Shown here one piece after another: positions 27,371 to 35,425 of a stretch of 64,000 nucleotides of DNA. A program made the translations under genes and the position numbers. Position 1 is the stretch's first letter. Every line of letters starts with the position of its first letter. The notes under the pieces were generated by a model. That model made no database searches. It saw only the letters and a program-made list of their open reading frames with translations, and was not told the DNA's origin. Origin of the DNA: an uncultured Collinsella sp. (GTDB lineage: Bacteria > Actinomycetota > Coriobacteriia > Coriobacteriales > Coriobacteriaceae); NCBI GenBank assembly GCA_900541745.1, contig UQLA01000003.1, positions 62,001 to 126,000 of the forward strand, written 5' to 3'.

Positions 27371-28675
27371 TTAGGCATCCCAGGCGTCGCGGCCACGCAG
27401 CGCGCGCAGACCGATGTCATGACGCAAGGTCTTTCCCTCAAAATCAATCTTTTCACAGGCCTCGTAGGCAAGGTTGCGGGCGTTCTCAAACGTATCGCCC
27501 AGCGCGGTCACGGCAAGCACACGGCCGCCGTTGGTCACGAGTTGACCGTCCACCACGGCGGTGCCGGCATGGTACACGGTCACGTTCTCCATAGCCTCGG
27601 CGTCGGCGATGCCGGTGATGACTTTGCCCTTCTCGTAGCTGCCGGGGTAGCCCGCGCTCGTCAGGACAACAGCCACGGCCCACTCGTCACGCCAATCGAG
27701 CTCAATCTGATCAAGCTCGCAGTTGGCGCAGGCGAGCATAACCTCGACCAGGTCGTTCTTGAGGCGCGGCAGCACGACCTGCGTCTCGGGGTCGCCAAAG
27801 CGGGCGTTGAACTCCAGCACCTTGGGGCCGGCGGGGGTGAGCATAAAGCCGCCATACAGGCAGCCGCGGTAGTCGATGCCCTCGGCAGCAAGCTCGGCCA
27901 CGGTCTGCTCCATGACCTTCACCATCGTGGCGTGCTCCTCGTCGGTCACGATGGGCACCGGGCTGTAGACGCCCATGCCACCGGTGTTGGGGCCAAGGTC
28001 GCCCTCGAGTGCACGCTTGTGATCCTGCGAAGTGGCCATAGGACGCACGGTCTTGCCGTCGGTAAAGGCCAGCAGCGAGCACTCGGGGCCAACCAGCATT
28101 TCCTCAATGACAACGGTGTTGCCGGCATCGCCAAAGGTGCCGCCAAAGCACTCGCGCACGGCCTCTTCGGCCTGCGCAAGCTCGGTCGCCACGATAACGC
28201 CCTTGCCTGCGGCCAGGCCGTCAGCCTTCACGACCAGTGGGGCGCCCTGCTCGCGCACATAGGCAAGAGCCGAAGCCTCGTCAGTAAACGAGCCGTAGGC
28301 GGCCGTCGGAATGCCGGCACGCTCCATGAGCTGCTTGGAGAATAGCTTGGAACCCTCCATCTGGGCGCCCTCGGCACCCGGGCCAAAGCAGGGAATGCCC
28401 GCCGCACGCACGGCGTCGGCCACGCCCGCCACGAGCGGAGCCTCGGGGCCAATCACCACGAGTCCGCATCCGTGGCTCTGGGCAAACGCCGCCACGGCCG
28501 CAGGATCGCAATCGTCGAGAACCACGTTCTCGCCGCAGCTCGCGGTGCCGCCGTTACCCGGCGCAATGTAGAGCTTGCCGGCGCGCGGTGATGCTGCGAG
28601 CTTTGCTGCCAGAGCATGCTCGCGGCCGCCGCTGCCCAACAACAGGATGTCGATGGTTTGAGTGTCCGCCTTCAA
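27371..28675 (-). CDS. purD: Phosphoribosylamine-glycine ligase
   Basis: GAR synthetase, the second purine step: joins glycine to phosphoribosylamine with ATP. It has 434 residues. It shows the N-terminal LLLGSGGREHALAAKLA, the ATP-grasp region PLVVKADGLAAGKGVIVA, SQDHKRALEGDLGPNTGGMG, and the metal-binding LEFNARFGDPETQ. I place the start at TTG 28675, 5 bases after GGAGG. The ATG 18 codons upstream lacks a ribosome-binding site and adds non-conserved residues. purA lies upstream beyond a terminator, and the Nudix gene follows. Confidence 0.95.
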   Translation of the reverse strand: MKADTQTIDILLLGSGGREHALAAKLAASPRAGKLYIAPGNGGTASCGENVVLDDCDPAAVAAFAQSHGCGLVVIGPEAPLVAGVADAVRAAGIPCFGPGAEGAQMEGSKLFSKQLMERAGIPTAAYGSFTDEASALAYVREQGAPLVVKADGLAAGKGVIVATELAQAEEAVRECFGGTFGDAGNTVVIEEMLVGPECSLLAFTDGKTVRPMATSQDHKRALEGDLGPNTGGMGVYSPVPIVTDEEHATMVKVMEQTVAELAAEGIDYRGCLYGGFMLTPAGPKVLEFNARFGDPETQVVLPRLKNDLVEVMLACANCELDQIELDWRDEWAVAVVLTSAGYPGSYEKGKVITGIADAEAMENVTVYHAGTAVVDGQLVTNGGRVLAVTALGDTFENARNLAYEACEKIDFEGKTLRHDIGLRALRGRDAWDA

Positions 28676-28728
28676 GGGTGCCTCCTCTATGGATGAACGG
28701 CCCGCTCCGCGCGAGCCCTTTGCAAGCA

Positions 28729-28772
28729 AATATACCCCTCAGCCGCCCGTCCGGGCTGCAAAGGGGTATATC
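28729..28772 (-). terminator. Terminator-like hairpin between purA and purD
   Basis: Arms ATATACCCC and GGGGTATAT with inner GCAGCCCG/CGGGCGGC form an extended stem. TTGCTT follows on the minus strand. It lies just past the purA stop codon. Confidence 0.65.
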
Positions 28773-28793
28773 GCAATAACCGAATAGTGCCGA

Positions 28794-30080
28794 TTACTTC
28801 CAGAATCGGTTGATGATCTGCTCGCGACCGGCGCCGACGCCAATGAACGTCACGCGGGTGTGTGCCAGATCCTCGATAAATGCCACGTAGTCCTGAGCCT
28901 CCTGCGGCAGCTCCTCAAAGCTGCGGCAACCGGTGATGTCGCACTTCCAGCCCGGGAGCTCCTCGTAGATGGGCTTGGCGTGCTCAAAACGAACCTGATG
29001 CTCGGGCACGCTCGTGTAACGCTCGCCGTCGACGTCGTAGGCAACGCACACCTTGATGGTATCGAAGGCCGAAAGCACGTCGAGCTTGGTCATGGCGATA
29101 TCGGTGAGGCCGTTGACACGCGAGGCGTAGTTGGCGATGGGGCCATCGAACCAACCGCAGCGACGGCGACGGCCGGTGGTCACGCCGTACTCATAGCCTT
29201 CCTCGGTCAGCGTATGGCCGGCCTCGGACTCATAGGAAAGCTCGGTGGGCATGGGGCCCGAACCGACGCGGGTGATATAGGCCTTCATGACGCCCAACAC
29301 GCGGTCGACATTCTTCATACCGACGCCGGAGCCGGTGATGGCGCCGCCGGCGGTGCAGTTGGAAGACGTCACGTACGGATAGGTGCCGTGGTCAATGTCG
29401 AGCAGCGTTGCCTGGGCGCCCTCGAACAGCAGGTCCTTGCCCTCGTCGATCATGTTGTTGAGCAGCAGGCTCGTCTCGGTGATGTAGGGGCGCAGGCGCT
29501 CGGCCATGGGCAGGTACTCGTCGCAGATCTGGTCCACGGTGTAGGTGGGCAGGTGGTAGATGAGCTCCAGCTCGGGATTCACGCGGGCAAGAGCGGTCTC
29601 CAGCTTGTCGCGGAACAGCGCCTCGTCCAGCATGTCCTGCATGCGCAGGCCAATGCGGGCCATCTTGTCCTGGTAGCACGGACCGATGCCACGCTTGGTG
29701 GTACCGATGTTCTTCTTGCCGAGCTTCTGCTCAAAAGCACCATCCAGATCGATGTGGTACGGCATGATGATATGCGCGTTGCCACTGATCTTGAGGTTCT
29801 TGGTGGTGATACCGTCGGCCTCGAACATGTCGATCTCCTCAAGGACAACCTTGGGGTTGACGACGCAGCCGTTACCGATCACCGACATATGGTCGGAATA
29901 CATGATGCCGGAGGGCACCTGGTGCAGGCCGTACTTCTTGCCGTTGACGACGATGGTGTGGCCGGCGTTATTACCGCCCGAATAGCGCACGACGGCATCG
30001 AAGTCGCCGGCGACCAGGTCGCAGATCTTACCCTTGCCCTCATCGCCCCACTGGGCACCGACCAAAACGGTTGACGGCAT
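28794..30080 (-). CDS. purA: Adenylosuccinate synthetase
   Basis: GTP-dependent ligation of IMP and aspartate, the first step to AMP. It has 428 residues, the normal size. Motifs: the P-loop-like GAQWGDEGKGKICDLVAG at the N-terminus, the IMP-site NNAGHT, GTTKRGIGPCYQDK, and the C-terminal TGRRRRCGWFDGP. The ATG follows AAGGAGT. It is followed by its own terminator and then purD. The purB gene that completes the branch is not in the window. Confidence 0.97.
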   Translation of the reverse strand: MPSTVLVGAQWGDEGKGKICDLVAGDFDAVVRYSGGNNAGHTIVVNGKKYGLHQVPSGIMYSDHMSVIGNGCVVNPKVVLEEIDMFEADGITTKNLKISGNAHIIMPYHIDLDGAFEQKLGKKNIGTTKRGIGPCYQDKMARIGLRMQDMLDEALFRDKLETALARVNPELELIYHLPTYTVDQICDEYLPMAERLRPYITETSLLLNNMIDEGKDLLFEGAQATLLDIDHGTYPYVTSSNCTAGGAITGSGVGMKNVDRVLGVMKAYITRVGSGPMPTELSYESEAGHTLTEEGYEYGVTTGRRRRCGWFDGPIANYASRVNGLTDIAMTKLDVLSAFDTIKVCVAYDVDGERYTSVPEHQVRFEHAKPIYEELPGWKCDITGCRSFEELPQEAQDYVAFIEDLAHTRVTFIGVGAGREQIINRFWK

Positions 30081-30173
30081 GTTTACTCCTTACATTCATG
30101 GACTGTCTACGCGCCACGCTGGCACGCAGAAGCACAAAACATTCCCAGTATACCCGTGCAACGGGCGCCTGTC

Positions 30174-31565
30174 CTACTCCTCGGTATGCGCCCCATCAAG
30201 CTCATAGAACTTGGTGGATGCCGGCAGGAACATCAGGTCGACGTCACCGATCGGGCCCGAACGGTTCTTGGCCACGACGATACGCGTAACGCCCTCGTCG
30301 GGTCGATCGTCACGCGAGGCCTCGGCCTCATCAGCGGAGCGATCCAAGAACATAACGATGTCGGCGTCCTGCTCGATGGAGCCCGATTCACGCAGGTCGG
30401 ACAGCTGCGGGCGCTTGCCGGTACGGGACTCAACCTGACGCGACAGCTGCGATAGCGCGATTAACGGAATCTTGAGCTCCTTGGCCATGATCTTTAAACC
30501 ACGCGACATCTCGGAGACCTCGACGGTACGGCTCTCGGAGCGACGTCCCGGCGGAGGACTCACCAGCTGCAGGTAGTCCAGGATAATGATGGCCTTCTCC
30601 TTGTTGTGGAGCATGCGGCGGCTCTTGGCGCGAATCTCGGTCACCGTGGTGCCGGGCGTATCGTCAATCAGAATGTCGAGCTTAGACAAGGTCTGCGTGG
30701 CCTCGTTGATATTGGCCCACTGTTCGGGACTAATGCGGCCCGTACGGAAGTCGCTGATCGAAATCATGGCGTAGGCGCAAATCAGGCGCTGGGCAATTTC
30801 CTTGCCCGACATCTCCAGCGAAAAGAAGCCGACGGTATAGCCCGCAGCGGCGGCGTTGAGCGCTAGGTTCAGAGCGAACGACGTCTTACCCACGGCAGGG
30901 CGGGCGCCGATAATGATGAGCTGGCCCTCGCGGAAACCCATAAGCATGCGGTCGAGCGACGGGAAGCCGGTGGGCACGCCCGCGGCCTGTCCGCCGGCCT
31001 TACACACTTCCTCGGCCTCGTTATAGGCCTCGACCATAAACTCGGTCAGTGTCTTATAGCTCGACTTGACCTCGCGCGCCGTGACCTTGAGCAGCTTGCT
31101 CTCGGCCAGCTCCACGACCTCTTTGGTGTCGGTAGGGGCGTTGTAGGCCAGCGCGTTGATCTCGTTGGTGGCACCGATCAGCTCGCGCAGCATCGAGTCG
31201 CGACGGACGATGGCGGCATGGTGCTGCCAGTTCACGAGCGACAGGGTCTGACCCATCAGCTCCAAAATGTAGGCCTCGCCGCCCACGGCATCAAGCTTGT
31301 TAATGCTGCGCAGGTAATCGATCAGCGAGATAGAGTCGATGGGAATGCGGCTGTTGTACATATCGACCATCGCGGTGTAGATGGTCTTATGAATGGGCCG
31401 GTAGAAGTCATCGGGCTGCAGCTCGACCTGGGCCTCCTCGACCACCTCGGGCGACAGCAGCATGGCGGCCAGTACGTTGGCCTCTGCATCTTGGTTTTGA
31501 GGGAGACCCAATTTGGAACCGCGGTCCTCAACCGTCAGCCCCATCTCCCTTTCGTCATATGCCAT
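30174..31565 (-). CDS. dnaB: Replicative DNA helicase
   Basis: Hexameric 5'-3' helicase that drives the replication fork. It has 463 residues. The N-terminal domain (about 15-125) contains PQNQDAEANVLAAMLLSPEV. The RecA-like C-terminal domain has Walker A GARPAVGKTSFALNLALNAA, FSLEMSGKEIAQRL, Walker B IIILDYLQLVSP, and LSQLSRQVESRTGKRPQLSD. There is no intein. Of three closely spaced ATGs, the one at 31565 is best placed behind GAGG. Its position near rplI, rpsR, ssb and rpsF is the common actinobacterial and firmicute arrangement, which links fork and ribosome genes. Confidence 0.96.
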   Translation of the reverse strand: MAYDEREMGLTVEDRGSKLGLPQNQDAEANVLAAMLLSPEVVEEAQVELQPDDFYRPIHKTIYTAMVDMYNSRIPIDSISLIDYLRSINKLDAVGGEAYILELMGQTLSLVNWQHHAAIVRRDSMLRELIGATNEINALAYNAPTDTKEVVELAESKLLKVTAREVKSSYKTLTEFMVEAYNEAEEVCKAGGQAAGVPTGFPSLDRMLMGFREGQLIIIGARPAVGKTSFALNLALNAAAAGYTVGFFSLEMSGKEIAQRLICAYAMISISDFRTGRISPEQWANINEATQTLSKLDILIDDTPGTTVTEIRAKSRRMLHNKEKAIIILDYLQLVSPPPGRRSESRTVEVSEMSRGLKIMAKELKIPLIALSQLSRQVESRTGKRPQLSDLRESGSIEQDADIVMFLDRSADEAEASRDDRPDEGVTRIVVAKNRSGPIGDVDLMFLPASTKFYELDGAHTEE

Positions 31566-31718
31566 GAGCATCCTCATTCATATCGCTTGCGAGCATCCAT
31601 AGTATCAGCCACGGTCCCAAAACGGGCCGCGCCCCGGCAATCATCACCGAACGAAACGGATGAACGGTCCCGTATATAGGACTTCGACGCACCGTTCACC
31701 ATGACACTCACTCAGCGC

Positions 31719-31757
31719 AAAAAACAAAAGGGCGCCCTGGTCTCCCAGAGCGCCCTT
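31719..31757 (-). terminator. Intrinsic terminator of the rpsF-ssb-rpsR-rplI operon
   Basis: On the minus strand GGGCGCTCTGGG pairs with CCAGGGCGCCC, followed by TTTTGTTTTTTG. It stands about 32 bp beyond the rplI stop. Confidence 0.9.
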
Positions 31758-31789
31758 CTTAGAACAAGATTGTTGCGTTGCAGCAAATG

Positions 31790-32329
31790 CTACTCGGCAG
31801 CAGCCTCAGTCTCGACCTCGGCGGTCTCGGCCTCGGCGACCTCAGCGGTCTCCTCAGCCTCAGCCTCGGCAGCGAGCTCCTCGGCGGTAACGCCAACGAG
31901 AACGACAACCTCGGCCTTGATCTCGCGGTACAGCGAGATGGCAACGGTGTGGGCACCGGCAACCTTGATGGGCTTACCGAGCTCGACGCGCTTGCGGTCG
32001 ATGTCCATACCGAGCTGAGCCTTGATGGCGTCAGCGATCATAGCGGCGGTAACGGAGCCAAAGAGGATGCCCTCGTCGCCGACCTTGACGTCAACGGTGA
32101 CCGTCTTGCCCTCGAAGGCAGCCTTGGTCTCGTTGGCGGTAGCCAGACGGACGGCCTCGCGCTTGGCGATGTTGTTGCGACGCTCGTCAAGCTGTTTGAG
32201 GTTGCCCTTGGTGGCGGCAACAGCAAGCTTCTTGGGGAACAGGAAGTTCTCAGCGTAACCCTGAGCGACCTCTACGACGTCACCCTCGCCGCCCTTGCCC
32301 TTGATCTCATCGAGAAGAATAACCTTCAT
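31790..32329 (-). CDS. rplI: 50S ribosomal protein L9
   Basis: Large-subunit protein binding 23S rRNA near the L1 stalk. The N-terminal domain is canonical (MKVILLDEIKGKGGEGDVVE, GYAENFLFPKKLA) and is joined by a long helix to the C-terminal domain (DEGILFGSVTAAMIADAIKA). The 179 residues exceed the usual 148-150. The extra roughly 30 C-terminal residues consist almost only of Ala, Glu, Val and Thr, a highly acidic tail. The ATG follows GGGAGACAC. It is the last gene of the rpsF-ssb-rpsR-rplI operon. Confidence 0.96.
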   Translation of the reverse strand: MKVILLDEIKGKGGEGDVVEVAQGYAENFLFPKKLAVAATKGNLKQLDERRNNIAKREAVRLATANETKAAFEGKTVTVDVKVGDEGILFGSVTAAMIADAIKAQLGMDIDRKRVELGKPIKVAGAHTVAISLYREIKAEVVVLVGVTAEELAAEAEAEETAEVAEAETAEVETEAAAE

Positions 32330-32344
32330 GATGTGTCTCCCTTC

Positions 32345-32611
32345 TTAGCCGCGGTCGCGGTTGCCACGAGAGGAAACCACGGGGACGGTGTACGGCAGGA
32401 GAGCCATCTCGCGGGCGCGCTTGATGGCGTTGGCGATGTCATGCTGATGCTGCGTGCAAGCGCCAGTGACGCGACGGGGCTTGATCTTGCCACGGTCGGT
32501 CATGTACTTACGGAGAAGCTGAGTGTCCTTATAGTCGATGAACTCAGTGTTCTCCTTGCAGAACTGGCAGTACTTACGACGCGGCTGACGTGCAGAAAAA
32601 TCATTAGCCAT
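32345..32611 (-). CDS. rpsR: 30S ribosomal protein S18
   Basis: Small-subunit protein that pairs with S6 on the platform. It has 88 residues; RKYCQFCKEN, YKDTQLLRKYMTDRGKIKPR and RVTGACTQHQ are family hallmarks. The CxxC plus a later cysteine suggest a partial zinc-binding set, as in the C+ form of S18. The ATG at 32611 follows AAAGG; the upstream in-frame extension has no conserved residues. It lies 15 bp before rplI and 72 bp after ssb. Confidence 0.96.
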   Translation of the reverse strand: MANDFSARQPRRKYCQFCKENTEFIDYKDTQLLRKYMTDRGKIKPRRVTGACTQHQHDIANAIKRAREMALLPYTVPVVSSRGNRDRG

Positions 32612-32683
32612 GTCAAAATACCTTTCGTTTGGCAACTTCGGCGAACCAAAGCCGCCTCTCACTCAAAAATAGGTGAACAGCCC

Positions 32684-33136
32684 TTAAAACGGGATGTCCT
32701 CATCGTAGACGTCGACCGCGGGCGGCGTAGCCACCGGTGCGGCAGGACGTGCTGCGGGCGCGGGGGCTGCGGGGGCGTAACCGCCCTGATCGTAGCCACC
32801 CTGGCCACCACGGGAGCTCATAAACTCGATCTCATCGACGATGACCTCAAGCTTGCTCCGGCGCTGGCCGTCGCGCTCCCAAGAGCTGTAGCGCAGCTTG
32901 CCCTCGATCGCGACCTTGTTTCCCTTTGCCAGGAAACGGCTCACGGCCTCGGCACGCGTGCCGAACATGGTGCAGTCGACAAAGTTGGGATAGTCCTCCC
33001 ACTCGCCAGTCTGCGGGTTGCGGCGACGATCGTTCACGGCGACGCCAAAGGACAGAACCTGGGTTCCGCCGGCGGTGGCGCGCAGCTCGGGATCACGCGT
33101 GAGGTTACCGGTGATGTTCACTCGATTGATGCTCAT
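32684..33136 (-). CDS. ssb: Single-stranded DNA-binding protein
   Basis: Tetrameric OB-fold protein that coats single-stranded DNA and recruits repair and replication partners. It has 150 residues. The OB fold is clear (NRVNITGNLTRDPELRATAG, FVDCTMFGTRAEAVSRFLAK). A Gly/Ala/Pro-rich linker follows, and then the acidic tip YDEDIPF, the docking peptide for partner proteins. It stands between rpsF and rpsR as in most Gram-positive bacteria. The ATG follows AGAGGAAGTAGTGAG. Confidence 0.96.
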   Translation of the reverse strand: MSINRVNITGNLTRDPELRATAGGTQVLSFGVAVNDRRRNPQTGEWEDYPNFVDCTMFGTRAEAVSRFLAKGNKVAIEGKLRYSSWERDGQRRSKLEVIVDEIEFMSSRGGQGGYDQGGYAPAAPAPAARPAAPVATPPAVDVYDEDIPF

Positions 33137-33184
33137 AACTCACTACTTCCTCTTGGGGCACAAGCCCAGTCCAAAACGACAGTC

Positions 33185-33478
33185 TTACTCCTGGTCGTCG
33201 CGACGGACGATCATGTGGCGGACCACAGCGTCGGTGATGCGCAGGACGCGATCAAGCTCGGCGATCTGGGTAGGATCTGCGTGGAAGTTGATGAGGGTGT
33301 AGTCACCATCGGTGAGGTCGTTGATCTCGTAGGCGAGCTTGCGCTTGCCCCACTCGTCAACGGAGTCGACCTTGCCAGCGCCCTCAGCGATCGTGGTATC
33401 GATACGCTTCATAACAGCGAGACGAGTCTCGGGGTCGAGCGACGGGTCAACAAAGAACAGCAGTTCATAAGCCTTCAT
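33185..33478 (-). CDS. rpsF: 30S ribosomal protein S6
   Basis: Platform protein of the small subunit, partner of S18. It has 97 residues, with MKAYELLFFVDPSLD at the start, WGKRKLAYEINDLTDGDYTL and a C-terminal helix ending AVVRHMIVRRDDQE. The ATG at 33478 follows GAGGAGG. It is first in the rpsF-ssb-rpsR-rplI operon, behind a promoter at 33550-33578 and a leader hairpin at 33505-33533 that may be the autoregulatory S6:S18 site. Confidence 0.96.
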   Translation of the reverse strand: MKAYELLFFVDPSLDPETRLAVMKRIDTTIAEGAGKVDSVDEWGKRKLAYEINDLTDGDYTLINFHADPTQIAELDRVLRITDAVVRHMIVRRDDQE

Positions 33479-33504
33479 ATTGTCACCTCCTCTGGGCAAA
33501 TGTG

Positions 33505-33533
33505 GCTTCAGGTCGTGAAGGTGCGCCTGAAGC
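33505..33533 (-). promoter_or_regulatory. rpsF leader hairpin (possible S6:S18 site)
   Basis: GCTTCAGG and CCTGAAGC form an 8-bp perfect stem around a 13-base loop in the 5' leader of the ribosomal operon. S6:S18 leader motifs are known upstream of rpsF in several phyla. The match here is by position and hairpin form, not by a verified consensus. Confidence 0.4.
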
Positions 33534-33549
33534 AGGAAAAGACTTGGTA

Positions 33550-33578
33550 ATAATATCTTTCAACCTCCCAGGCTGCAA
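33550..33578 (-). promoter_or_regulatory. Promoter of the rpsF operon
   Basis: On the minus strand: -35 TTGCAG (33573-33578), 17-bp spacer, -10 TATTAT (33550-33555). The predicted transcript start is near 33543, leaving a leader of about 65 bases. Confidence 0.65.
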
Positions 33579-33928
33579 GAATATGCAGCTACAACCTCAT
33601 GACCTCCACATATGTCCATACTCACACGGCACTTCATGCGTCTTCCAACCAAATGCTGACCAAATGCTTGACGAATCTGTGGACAAGATACGGCGCTGCG
33701 GGGACAAACCAAATCAAACCGCAGGTCAGCAATTGCAAGGCTGTGGTCGCGAAATGCATACCAGTGGTTCACAACACCGTTCAAAGATTTTTAAAATTGC
33801 CGCCACGTCGTTTATAAATACTCATTTTGAACAATTTGCTGTATGCAGCCATGCTGGTCAGAGCCCGTTTTTGGCCTCCTAGATCTCGTCACGAAGCCAA
33901 GCGTTTCAAAAAATGCCAACTTTTCTGT
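33579..33928. other. Gene-free stretch between rpsF and tRNA-Ser
   Basis: About 350 bases between divergent promoters with lower GC than the flanking genes and T/A-rich patches. Open frames here are short, lack a ribosome-binding site and show no coding features. I see no rRNA, RNase P RNA or other known RNA in it. Confidence 0.5.
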
Positions 33929-33956
33929 TTGCACTTTGCGATTCCTCGTGTATACT
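33929..33956 (+). promoter_or_regulatory. Promoter of the tRNA-Ser genes
   Basis: -35 TTGCAC (33929-33934), 16-bp spacer, -10 TATACT (33951-33956), 16 bp before the first tRNA. Confidence 0.7.
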
Positions 33957-33972
33957 GACTTTCGCATTTAAC

Positions 33973-34063
33973 GGAGAGTTGTCCGAGTGGCCGAAGGAGC
34001 ACGATTGGAAATCGTGTAGGCGTCAAAAGCGTCTCCAGGGTTCAAATCCCTGACTCTCCGCCA
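33973..34063 (+). tRNA. tRNA-Ser(GGA)
   Basis: Acceptor GGAGAGT pairs with ACTCTCC, discriminator G, encoded CCA. Anticodon stem CACGA/TCGTG with loop TTGGAAA gives anticodon GGA. A long variable arm (AGGCGTC..GCGTCT) is typical of class II tRNA-Ser. The T-arm is GGGTTCAAATCCC. Confidence 0.97.
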
Positions 34064-34072
34064 GTTAATTCC

Positions 34073-34102
34073 AAAGCAGGCCTTCGAGCCTGCTTTGTTT
34101 TT
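34073..34102 (+). terminator. Intrinsic terminator between the two tRNA-Ser genes
   Basis: AAAGCAGGC pairs with GCCTGCTTT, followed by GTTTTT. It ends only 9 bases before the second tRNA. Confidence 0.85.
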
Positions 34103-34111
34103 ACCCCACGC

Positions 34112-34202
34112 GGAGGGGTGGCAGAGTGGTTGAATGCGGCGGTCTCGAAAACCGTTTGGCCTGTATAAGGTCACGAGGGTTCGAATCCCTCCTCCTCCGC
34201 CA
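34112..34202 (+). tRNA. tRNA-Ser(CGA)
   Basis: Acceptor GGAGGGG pairs with CTCCTCC (one G-U), encoded CCA. Anticodon stem GCGGT/ACCGT with loop CTCGAAA gives anticodon CGA. A long variable arm is present. No promoter fits in the 9 bases after the preceding terminator, so it relies on read-through or on a promoter inside the first tRNA gene. Confidence 0.96.
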
Positions 34203-34213
34203 TTTTGGTTGAG

Positions 34214-34240
34214 AAAGCTCCCAATATTGGGGGCTTTTTT
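34214..34240 (+). terminator. Intrinsic terminator of tRNA-Ser(CGA)
   Basis: AAAGCTCCCAATATTGGGGGC folds on itself and is followed by TTTTTT. Confidence 0.88.
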
Positions 34241-34274
34241 GTTATCGAAATACGTCTCGATCCCACGCTTCCCC

Positions 34275-34352
34275 AAACATGTACATCACCCTCCAAAAAC
34301 GACATTTTTCGACATCTTTGGAGGCTGACGTACACATTTGGATTGAGCTCAC
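34275..34352 (+). repeat. 78-bp inverted repeat, copy A
   Basis: Matches the reverse complement of 35463-35540 at 73 of 78 positions; all five differences are transitions. It begins AAACATGTAC and ends GATTGAGCTCAC. Each copy is itself foldable (CTCCAAA..TTTGGAG inner stem). It ends 10 bp beyond the nuclease stop codon. Confidence 0.95.
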
Positions 34353-34362
34353 GGGAGTGGCA

Positions 34363-35370
34363 CTATTCGGAAGGCGCCTCCTCGTCTCGCATGCCTTTCC
34401 AGTTACGGATAAGTGCCTTGCGTAGTTCGTTTTGCTTTCGCTGGTGCCCGATGTCGGTACAGCGAGGCATGCCGAGTGCTTCGCGAATGTTGTTCATGGC
34501 GCGGTGAAAGGCGAGCTGGCTACCGAACTGAGCCGAAGTGAGCGTAACGATTCGATATCCCATTTGGGAGAGAACGGCCTCTCGCTCCGCATCTGCCCCC
34601 TTGCGCTCGAACTCATCGTGAAAGCCGCCCTTATATTCGATACCGAGCTCCCTGCGCTTGTAGGTAACGAGCACATCGATTTTGAGTGTTCGAGCTTTGG
34701 CGCAATGCCAGAGACGTTGAGGGATCTCGAGCGGTTTGTTGAGTTCGATACCTCGGATGCCAACGCCGCCTTCGCTTGTTGGGAGCGAGAGGGCGATTGC
34801 CGAAGCGGTCTCCATAGGCGAGGCCGAGCGATTGTAGATGTGCCTGAGCGCGAGCCGTGCACGTGTGGCGCCGGGTTTGCCGGGGTGCCGATCGAGCAGT
34901 TCGGTTATTTCATCCTTGGAGGTGGTGGCTGGTTGCTCGGTATAAGGGTCGGCGGGATTGAGCCTCATGCGATAATCGCCGCAAACTTCATAGCCATATT
35001 CGAGATATTCGATCCTATCCATCCACTCGGCAGCGAGCACGAAGGTGAAGGCTTCGTCGGTGATGAAGATTCCGGGCGTCAACTCGTCAATATGCTCGTA
35101 GGGAAGATTTTGTCCAAGAATGTGGCAAATGACGCCTTTGGTGCGAATTCGCTCGAATTCGAATACAACCGAGATATCGATAGTTTTGAGCATATCGGAC
35201 GGAATGCCGCAGTCGGTAAGGGCCTGTCGTATGCGCGCAACGCGTTGCTGGGTGGAGATGCCTCGTACGCCTATCTGGTAGTCGTGCCGCGCAAGAGACT
35301 GAACCAAATTCTGGGACGCATGATGGACAAGCCATGCGGTTTTATGCGAAATGAGAACAGGAGTATCCAT
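34363..35370 (-). CDS. PD-(D/E)XK-type nuclease-domain protein of a Coriobacteriia-expanded family
   Basis: A 335-residue protein. The N-terminal part (1-135) resembles a substrate- or DNA-recognition region seen in a protein family common in Coriobacteriia, including ITDEAFTFVLAAEWMDRIEY and YGYEVCGDYRM. A linker with SPMETASAIALSLP leads to the C-terminal domain at about 205-305. There D232 and E245-x-K247 (KIDVLVTYKRRELGIEYKGG) form a PD-(D/E)XK-like active site, followed by FERKGADAEREAVLSQMGYR, as in DUF559/Vsr-like nucleases. The function is unknown; AbiEi-like or mobile-element roles are possible. The ATG follows GAGAGG. The gene is bracketed by 78-bp inverted repeats and adjoins the tRNA-Ser genes. 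Confidence 0.8.
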   Translation of the reverse strand: MDTPVLISHKTAWLVHHASQNLVQSLARHDYQIGVRGISTQQRVARIRQALTDCGIPSDMLKTIDISVVFEFERIRTKGVICHILGQNLPYEHIDELTPGIFITDEAFTFVLAAEWMDRIEYLEYGYEVCGDYRMRLNPADPYTEQPATTSKDEITELLDRHPGKPGATRARLALRHIYNRSASPMETASAIALSLPTSEGGVGIRGIELNKPLEIPQRLWHCAKARTLKIDVLVTYKRRELGIEYKGGFHDEFERKGADAEREAVLSQMGYRIVTLTSAQFGSQLAFHRAMNNIREALGMPRCTDIGHQRKQNELRKALIRNWKGMRDEEAPSE

Positions 35371-35425
35371 TGAGGGCCTCTCGCTCTGAGCCGGTATCCA
35401 ACTCTTATGTCCGTTGAAGTGGGGG

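Noticed and set aside
28373..28675. ATG start of purD 18 codons upstream of the chosen TTG
   Set aside because: It lacks a ribosome-binding site and adds non-conserved residues; GGAGG stands 5 bases before the TTG at 28675.
33502..33882. Possible small gene in the rpsF / tRNA-Ser gap
   Set aside because: No ribosome-binding site and no coding features, and it overlaps the rpsF promoter and leader. Treated as non-coding.
34073..34352. Prophage or integrative element attached at tRNA-Ser
   Set aside because: No integrase, excisionase or phage gene is present, and the tRNA 3' end is not duplicated as an att site. The unit is a single gene with inverted repeats.
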